Shown here piece by piece: positions 8,022-12,362 of a DNA stretch of 12,362 nucleotides. The notes beneath the pieces are model-generated. The model was not told where the DNA came from. It searched no databases and saw only the letters and a program-made list of their open reading frames with translations. The position numbers and the translations under genes are program-made. The stretch lies in NCBI GenBank assembly GCA_018607545.1, contig JABBBF010000172.1:1-12362 (forward strand). Direction: 5' to 3'. The stretch is from SAR92 clade bacterium (GTDB taxonomy: Bacteria > Pseudomonadota > Gammaproteobacteria > Pseudomonadales > Porticoccaceae). Positions within the stretch are counted from its first letter, which is position 1; each line of letters starts with the position of its first letter.

Positions 8022-8095
8022 GGTAAAACAGCACTGATCAGGGTGCAAAAAGCCTCGATATTCCACAAAACAATCCATATATATTTAAATAGTCA

Positions 8096-8124
8096 TTCAA
8101 AAGCCTAGGCTGTAGCGCTATCAT
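8096..8124 (+). promoter_or_regulatory. Candidate sigma70 promoter for cysI, with palindromes
   Basis: TTCAAA (8096-8101), a 17-bp spacer and TATCAT (8119-8124) form a plausible promoter. The spacer holds the perfect palindrome AGCCTAGGCT (8102-8111). TAGCGCTA (8113-8120) overlaps the -10, and GGCGCC (8125-8130) lies at the expected start of transcription. Such symmetry suggests an operator, although no CysB or other known site is recognised. Confidence 0.5.
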
Positions 8125-8237
8125 GGCGCCCCTTTAATAGAAGCCGAATTAAAAAAGCAACAGATTAGCTTTCTTGAGGCTAAAAATTTAAAGCTAAAAT
8201 ATAGTTAAAAGGTCAGGTAAAAGGTAAAAATATATCC

Positions 8238-9902
8238 ATGTATATCTACGATCAATACGATCAGAAACTGGTCGACGAGCGAGTTGAGCAGTATCGAGAC
8301 CAAACCAAACGCTATCTCGATGGACAGATCAGCGACGAAGAATTCCTTCCCCTGCGCCTGCAAAATGGCCTCTACGTTCAGCGCCTGGCACCTATGCTGC
8401 GCATCGCTGTTCCCTACGGACTAATGTCCAGCCGCCAGGTTCGCAAGATCGCCGATATCAGCCGAACCTACGACAAGGGGTATGTTCACTTTACCACCCG
8501 TCAAAATATCCAGCTCAACTGGCCAGTACTGGAAGAAGTTCCGGATATTCTCGCCGAGTTGGCCTCTGTGGAGATGCACGCCATTCAAACCAGTGGCAAC
8601 TGTATTCGCAACACCACCACCGACCAGTTTGCCGGTGTCGCCAGTGATGAGATTGAAGACCCCCGCCCCTGGTGTGAGATTATTCGCCAGTGGTCGACCC
8701 TGCACCCTGAGTTTGCCTTCCTGCCGCGTAAATTTAAAATCGCCGTATGTGGTTCCGAAGAAGATCGCGCGGCATTTCTGCTCCATGATATTGGTATTCA
8801 GCTGGTTAAAAATGCCAGCGGCGAGACCGGTTTCCATGTATACGTCGGTGGCGGACTGGGAAGAACCCCGGTTATCGCATCGTCGATTCGCGAGTTCCTC
8901 CCTAAGGAGCACCTACTGACCTATCTGGATGCCATCCTTCGTGTCTACAATCGCTACGGCAATCGCGACAACAAATACAAAGCGCGTATCAAGATTTTGG
9001 TCAGGGCCTGGACTCCAGAAGTTTTTGCCCAGCGTGTCGAAGCGGAATGGGAGCATCTTAAAAATGGTCCAGCCACATTAAATGTTAGTGAAATAGAGCG
9101 TGTTAAAGGCTTCTTTAGCGCCCCCGACTACCAGTCTGTCGACAGCGCTGCGGTTGAAGCCGAGATGCAGTCCCAGGCTGCAGAGCACAAAGCCTTCTCG
9201 CGCTGGCTGGATCGCAATGTCAGGGCGCAAAAGCAAAACGGTTACGCCTCGGTAACCCTGTCACTGAAACCTGCGGGCGTAGCTCCAGGAGATGTTACTG
9301 ACAGGCAGCTGGATATTATTGCCGATCTGGCTGACCGCTACTCATTTGGCGAGATTCGCACCACCCACAATCAAAATATTGTTCTCGCCGATGTGCTTAA
9401 ATCAGAGCTCTTTGAACTCTGGCAGCAGGCCAAAAGCGCCGGACTGGCAACCCCCAATATTGGCACTATCAACGATATGATCTGTTGCCCCGGAGGCGAC
9501 TACTGCTCGCTGGCCAACGCCAAATCTATTCCGGTGGCTGAAGCTATCCAGCGCAAGTTTGATGACCTCGATTATGTCTATGATCTCGGCGATCTGGAGC
9601 TCAATATCTCCGGCTGCATGAATGCCTGTGGCCACCATCATATTGGTCATATAGGCATTCTCGGCGTCGATAAAAAAGGTGAAGAGTGGTATCAGATTCA
9701 GCTCGGCGGCAGCGCCAATAAAGATGCTGCTCTCGGTAAGGTTCTCGGGCGTTCACTATCTCGCGATGCCGTTGTTGAGAGCATTGAAAAGCTGTTGGAT
9801 GTGTATGTGGAAAACCGTCTCGACCAAGAGACCTTTTTAAGTACCTACCAGCGTATCGGAATCGAAAAATTCAAGGAGAGAGTTTATGCACCCGCATCCT
9901 AA
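8238..9902 (+). CDS. cysI: Assimilatory nitrite/sulfite reductase hemoprotein, CysI type
   Basis: This 554-residue protein reduces sulfite to sulfide for cysteine synthesis in the cytoplasm, using siroheme coupled to [4Fe-4S]. It shows the duplicated family layout: two ferredoxin-like half domains (about 45-110 and 335-405), each followed by a siroheme/cluster domain. The siroheme anion-binding residues appear as R88 (TTRQN), R124 (NCIRN) and K165/K167 (PRKFK). The cluster cysteines are C417-X5-C423 and C460-X3-C464, the classic C-X5-C/C-X3-C pattern. The start MYIYDQYDQ is typical of the Pseudomonas-like branch. A possible AAGG ribosome site is rather far (13 bases). No CysJ flavoprotein gene is adjacent; instead a DUF934 gene overlaps the 3' end by 17 bases. 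The electron donor is therefore unclear and could be ferredoxin. The name sulfite reductase is better supported than nitrite reductase by this linkage. Confidence 0.93.
   Translation: MYIYDQYDQKLVDERVEQYRDQTKRYLDGQISDEEFLPLRLQNGLYVQRLAPMLRIAVPYGLMSSRQVRKIADISRTYDKGYVHFTTRQNIQLNWPVLEEVPDILAELASVEMHAIQTSGNCIRNTTTDQFAGVASDEIEDPRPWCEIIRQWSTLHPEFAFLPRKFKIAVCGSEEDRAAFLLHDIGIQLVKNASGETGFHVYVGGGLGRTPVIASSIREFLPKEHLLTYLDAILRVYNRYGNRDNKYKARIKILVRAWTPEVFAQRVEAEWEHLKNGPATLNVSEIERVKGFFSAPDYQSVDSAAVEAEMQSQAAEHKAFSRWLDRNVRAQKQNGYASVTLSLKPAGVAPGDVTDRQLDIIADLADRYSFGEIRTTHNQNIVLADVLKSELFELWQQAKSAGLATPNIGTINDMICCPGGDYCSLANAKSIPVAEAIQRKFDDLDYVYDLGDLELNISGCMNACGHHHIGHIGILGVDKKGEEWYQIQLGGSANKDAALGKVLGRSLSRDAVVESIEKLLDVYVENRLDQETFLSTYQRIGIEKFKERVYAPAS
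9873..9878 (+). promoter_or_regulatory. Strong ribosome binding site inside cysI for the DUF934 gene
   Basis: AAGGAG within the last codons of cysI ends seven bases before the ATG at 9886. With the 17-base overlap this predicts translation coupled to cysI. Confidence 0.7.
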
Positions 9903-10386
9903 GCGGTACCTTAAAGACGGTCTGGTTGTAGACAATAACTGGTCGCTGCTTGCAGCTGATACCGATATATTGCCAGCCGGTAATATTCTAGTTCCAGTGG
10001 CCTATTGGCAAGCCAACCAGCAGCAGCTGGATGATCATAGTGGCAATGTCGGTGTTTGGGTCGATAGCCACGAAGAGATTGAAGAGTTTGCCAGCGCCAT
10101 TGCAGCAGTGCTGGTTGTCGCGATTAACTTTCCCAAGTTTGTCGATGGCCGCGGTTTCTCCCTGGCACGTCTGCTGCGCGAGCGCTATGGCTATATTGGT
10201 GAAATTCGCGCCATAGGCCAGTTTATTCGCGACCAGCTATTTATGATGCAGCGTTGCGGATTCAATGCCTTTCAGTTTGATTCAGAGATCGATCTGGTCG
10301 CCGCCAGCAAATCACTGAACGACTTTAGCGATGCCTATCAGGTCGCAGCGGATCAGCCAGAGCCCCTCTTCAAGCGACACCGCTAA
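9886..10386 (+). CDS. DUF934 protein linked to sulfite reductase
   Basis: The 166-residue protein belongs to the DUF934 family, recognised by its hallmark block FPKFVDGRGFSLARLLRERY (residues 85-104). The GYIGEIRAIGQFIRDQLFMM and QRCGFNAF segments follow it. Members are found next to cysI in Pseudomonas and relatives, and are thought to assist or pair with the sulfite reductase. The biochemical role is not established to my knowledge. There is no signal peptide or membrane helix, and only one cysteine (in QRCGF), so it is unlikely to bind its own iron-sulfur cluster. The gene overlaps cysI by 17 bases in another frame and has its own strong ribosome site, so the two are made together. An ATG at 9886 gives a start with the family's usual spacing before the core. 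The protein looks complete. Confidence 0.9.
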   Translation: MHPHPKRYLKDGLVVDNNWSLLAADTDILPAGNILVPVAYWQANQQQLDDHSGNVGVWVDSHEEIEEFASAIAAVLVVAINFPKFVDGRGFSLARLLRERYGYIGEIRAIGQFIRDQLFMMQRCGFNAFQFDSEIDLVAASKSLNDFSDAYQVAADQPEPLFKRHR

Positions 10387-10406
10387 GCAGCGACAAGACT
10401 AAAAAG

Positions 10407-10426
10407 GATTTATTTTCAAATAAATC
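10407..10426 (+). repeat. Perfect 9-bp inverted repeat between DUF934 gene and antiporter gene
   Basis: GATTTATTT-TC-AAATAAATC is a perfect AT-only-core palindrome 21 bases after the DUF934 stop. No T-run follows, and the stem is weak, so it is not a standard terminator. It may be an operator for the antiporter gene or a weak 3'-end structure. Confidence 0.45.
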
Positions 10427-10472
10427 AGACTGGCCCATTGCACCTTTGGTCCGTCTGTATTGAAATGGCACG

Positions 10473-11639
10473 ATGGATCATCATTTAATACAACTGTTTT
10501 TCTTAATCTTTAGCGGCGCCGCAGTAGCCGCCTCTATTGCCCTGTTTGGTCGCCAGCCCCTTCTGGTCGCCTATATTCTGCTCGGTGCCCTGATGGGGCC
10601 CTACGGACTTGGCTGGGTTACCGATGTCGACCTTATCGCCGAGATTGCCAGTATTGGCATTATATTTTTGCTCTTCCTGCTCGGTTTGGATATGCAGCCT
10701 CAGGCGCTGGCCCGCGTTTTGAAACAGGTTACCCATATCACCTTGATCAGCTCCCTGCTGTTCGCTGCTGCCGGCTATGGCATTGGCTTCCTATTTGGTT
10801 TCAGCCCTACAGAAAACCTGATTATCGGCGCATCAATGATGTTTTCGAGCACCATTATTGGTATCAAGCTGTTGCCCACCACTGTGTTACACCACAAACA
10901 CTCCGGTGAGTTGATGGTCGGTATGCTGTTGATGCAGGATTTCCTGGCGATCTTTGTACTGCTGATGCTGATCTCGGCAACCTCCGGCGATGTCAGTATC
11001 AGTCGATTTGGCATTAGTCTGATTTCTCTACCGCTGCTGATTGGCGGTGCAGTGCTGATGGTGCGCTATATCCTTCAGCCTCTATTTGCGCGCTTTGACC
11101 GGATTGGTGAATATGTCTTCCTGCTCGCGATAGGCTGGTGCCTGGGTGTAGCCGAGCTATTTGAATTCGCCGGGCTGTCACGGGAAATCGGTGCCTTTAT
11201 TGCCGGCATCTCGATTGCCACCAGCCCTATCGCCGCCTATATCGCTCTCAACCTCAAGCCATTGCGTGACTTCTTTTTAATTTTGTTTTTCTTCTCGCTG
11301 GGAGGAGGCTTTGATCTCACATTGATTCCCCATATTGTGGTTCCTGCAATCGTGCTGGGCACTCTAATGCTGTGCCTCAAACCGCTGGTATATCACAGCC
11401 TGCTGCGCAAGCAGAGCGAGAGCCATACACTGGCATGGGATATTGGCTTCAGGCTGGGCCAAAACAGCGAGTTCTCGCTGTTAATTGCCTATGTGGCGTT
11501 TAACAGTAGCTTGATTGGCAATAATGCATCACATTTAATTCAAGCCGCAGCCATTATCACTTTTCTGATCTCCAGCTATATAGTAGTGTTCAATTTTTCA
11601 AATCCTATCGCAGTGAACGATAAACTGCGCAGAGACTAG
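10473..11639 (+). CDS. CPA2-type cation:proton antiporter membrane domain (KefB/KefC-like), no RCK domain
   Basis: The 388 residues are almost entirely transmembrane, with about 11-13 helices, and match the sodium/hydrogen exchanger fold (PF00999) of the CPA2 group. Family marks are GALMGPYGLG (38-47), FLLGLDMQPQ (68-77), the QD pair Q155-D156 (LLMQDFLAIF), LFFFSLGGGFDL (271-282, like the KefC FFISVG loop) and GQNSEFSLL (329-337, like KefC GQGGEF). Members exchange K+ or Na+ for H+ across the inner membrane. The protein stops right after the last helix with a short basic/acidic tail. It therefore lacks the C-terminal nucleotide-binding (RCK/TrkA-N) domain that gates E. coli KefB and KefC. The ion cannot be told from sequence. 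The ATG at 10473 follows an in-frame TGA four codons upstream; the ribosome site is poor. It lies 86 bp after the DUF934 gene, so cotranscription is possible but not assured. Confidence 0.9.
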   Translation: MDHHLIQLFFLIFSGAAVAASIALFGRQPLLVAYILLGALMGPYGLGWVTDVDLIAEIASIGIIFLLFLLGLDMQPQALARVLKQVTHITLISSLLFAAAGYGIGFLFGFSPTENLIIGASMMFSSTIIGIKLLPTTVLHHKHSGELMVGMLLMQDFLAIFVLLMLISATSGDVSISRFGISLISLPLLIGGAVLMVRYILQPLFARFDRIGEYVFLLAIGWCLGVAELFEFAGLSREIGAFIAGISIATSPIAAYIALNLKPLRDFFLILFFFSLGGGFDLTLIPHIVVPAIVLGTLMLCLKPLVYHSLLRKQSESHTLAWDIGFRLGQNSEFSLLIAYVAFNSSLIGNNASHLIQAAAIITFLISSYIVVFNFSNPIAVNDKLRRD

Positions 11640-11724
11640 ACTTATATAAGAAGCGTCCATAATAATCAGCCCCGCTTGAGATATAAAAAGGGGTAAAACA
11701 GTAACGGGGGAGTTATAAGAACGT

Positions 11725-11731
11725 TAAGGAG
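11725..11731 (+). promoter_or_regulatory. Ribosome binding site that decides the TTG start of the HD-GYP gene
   Basis: TAAGGAG ends eight bases before the TTG at 11740. The nearest ATG in frame (11791) would remove the first strand of the DUF3391 domain, so the TTG is preferred. Confidence 0.65.
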
Positions 11732-11739
11732 CGACGGGT

Positions 11740-12362
11740 TTGGGGCAGCTACAAACAAAAAAAATCTATGTTCACCAGCTTGAGACCGGCATGTATGTCT
11801 CGGGTCTCGATAGACCCTGGCTGGAAACCCCCTTCTATCTCCAGGGTTTTATGATCCGCAATGCGGCTGATGTACAAAAACTCTCCCTTTACTGTGACTA
11901 TGTCTATGTCGACTTCGAGCGCAGCGTCGTCAATCTCGATATCGAGGTCAGCCACAAGCCTTCCCATAGCCGAAAACTTGGCGTAGCCACCACACCGTTT
12001 AACAAAGAATTGTCTACAAGGCATATCCACAAGTATCGGGACAATATCTCCGTTACCAGTGAAATCAGGGACGCCAATAACGCCTACCAGCAGATCAAGA
12101 GTGAATTTGACAGCATGGCCAGCCGTATCGACAGTGGCAAGGCACTCAATATCGCCAACCTCAGTGAGGTGGTCACTCCTCTAGTGGACAGCGTTGTCCG
12201 CAATCCCGGTGCCAGTATCTGGCTGGCAAGACTAAAATCCCAGGATTCCTATACCTACAGACATTGTATTGCCGTAGCAATCTGGTGCTCGGTTATCGGC
12301 CGCCAAATTGGCCTGCCGAAAAAGGAACTGGCACTGTTATCCATGTGCGGCAGGCTTTTGGA
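11740..12362 (+). CDS. DUF3391 / HD-GYP domain protein, probable cyclic-di-GMP signalling (N-terminal part, cut by window edge)
   Basis: The window holds 207 codons. Residues 8-70 form a DUF3391 domain with its hallmark TGMYVSGLDRPWLETPF (16-32) and YCDYVYVD (51-58). A helical linker (about 100-150) follows, and the HD-GYP domain begins around 165 with SQDSYTYRHCIAVAIW (167-182). HD-GYP proteins are cytoplasmic phosphodiesterases that hydrolyse cyclic-di-GMP with a metal centre. H175 is in place. At the next metal motif, normally G-L-L-H-D, the sequence reads G204-R-L-L207, then GA at the edge. The histidine of the HD pair thus appears to be Leu, which would suggest a non-catalytic or altered protein. 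The start is TTG with a strong AAGGAG site. The 100 bp between the antiporter stop and this gene show no clear terminator, only a short CCCC/GGGG pairing without a T-run, and no strong promoter. The GYP part lies beyond the window. Confidence 0.87.
   Translation, partial: MGQLQTKKIYVHQLETGMYVSGLDRPWLETPFYLQGFMIRNAADVQKLSLYCDYVYVDFERSVVNLDIEVSHKPSHSRKLGVATTPFNKELSTRHIHKYRDNISVTSEIRDANNAYQQIKSEFDSMASRIDSGKALNIANLSEVVTPLVDSVVRNPGASIWLARLKSQDSYTYRHCIAVAIWCSVIGRQIGLPKKELALLSMCGRLL

Larger units (their letters stand above)
7860..8237. other. Divergent intergenic region between the nadA unit and cysI
   Basis: This 378-bp gap holds no convincing gene on either strand. From left to right it contains the leftward promoter (7922-7950), a partial Fur-box match (7988-8006), a hairpin with a T-run on the minus strand (8001-8021), the rightward cysI promoter (8096-8124) with stacked palindromes, and an AT-rich cysI leader of about 107 nt. 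The leader has repeated GCTAAAA and AGGTAAAA words near its end. Confidence 0.6.

Noticed and set aside
11670..11697. CCCC...GGGG pairing after the antiporter gene as a terminator
   Set aside because: It has only four continuous pairs, an interrupted stem and no following T-run.
1..12362. Mobile elements, CRISPR arrays, tRNA genes, toxin-antitoxin or defence systems
   Set aside because: I found no transposase, integrase, regularly spaced repeats, tRNA-like cloverleaf or defence-type domains. The gene content is housekeeping in nature.

Overview
The window looks like a chromosomal core region of a free-living gammaproteobacterium. Supporting points are the homodimeric-type pyruvate dehydrogenase E1 (AceE), the head-to-head PerM/BepA pair (the same neighbours as in Escherichia coli), a Pseudomonas-style CysI followed by a DUF934 protein, and a DUF3391/HD-GYP regulator. 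Base composition is moderate, with AT-rich intergenic gaps. A marine group such as the Cellvibrionales/SAR92 relatives would fit, but this is inference from gene content and not a measured placement. I see no mobile element, CRISPR array, tRNA, rRNA or prophage signature, and every main gene has an intact frame within the window.

Layout, left to right. (1) 1-614, minus: the N-terminal 204 residues of aceE, cut by the window edge, behind an AT-rich leader of about 180 nt and a good promoter (804-831). (2) 868-3699, minus: a large M16 (pitrilysin/insulinase-type) zinc peptidase that carries a lipoprotein signal. (3) 3763-4872, minus: a PerM-type AI-2E-family membrane protein. (4) 4873-5087: a divergent control region. 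(5) 5088-6551, plus: bepA, a periplasmic M48 metalloprotease with a TPR tail, best started at a TTG. (6) 6624-7691, minus: nadA, preceded in the same direction by an unannotated 43-residue single-pass membrane protein (7728-7859). (7) 7860-8237: a 378-bp divergent control region with two sigma70-like promoters, a partial Fur-box match and a terminator-like hairpin. (8) 8238-10386, plus: cysI overlapping a DUF934 gene. (9) 10473-11639, plus: a CPA2-type cation/proton antiporter membrane domain without a regulatory nucleotide-binding domain. (10) 11740-12362, plus: the start of a DUF3391/HD-GYP signalling protein, also with a TTG start, cut by the right edge.

How the genes relate: 868-6551 forms an envelope protein quality-control neighbourhood (M16 lipoprotein protease, PerM-like protein, BepA). 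nadA makes quinolinate for NAD and depends on a [4Fe-4S] cluster. cysI-DUF934 reduces sulfite to sulfide using siroheme and [4Fe-4S]. The two iron-sulfur enzymes share one divergent control region, so co-regulation by iron or sulfur status is an attractive but unproven reading. The window is mostly ordinary housekeeping DNA. The items most worth a second look are the small membrane protein ahead of nadA, the apparent loss of the HD-motif histidine in the HD-GYP protein, the DUF934-coupled sulfite reductase, and the structured nadA/cysI intergenic region.
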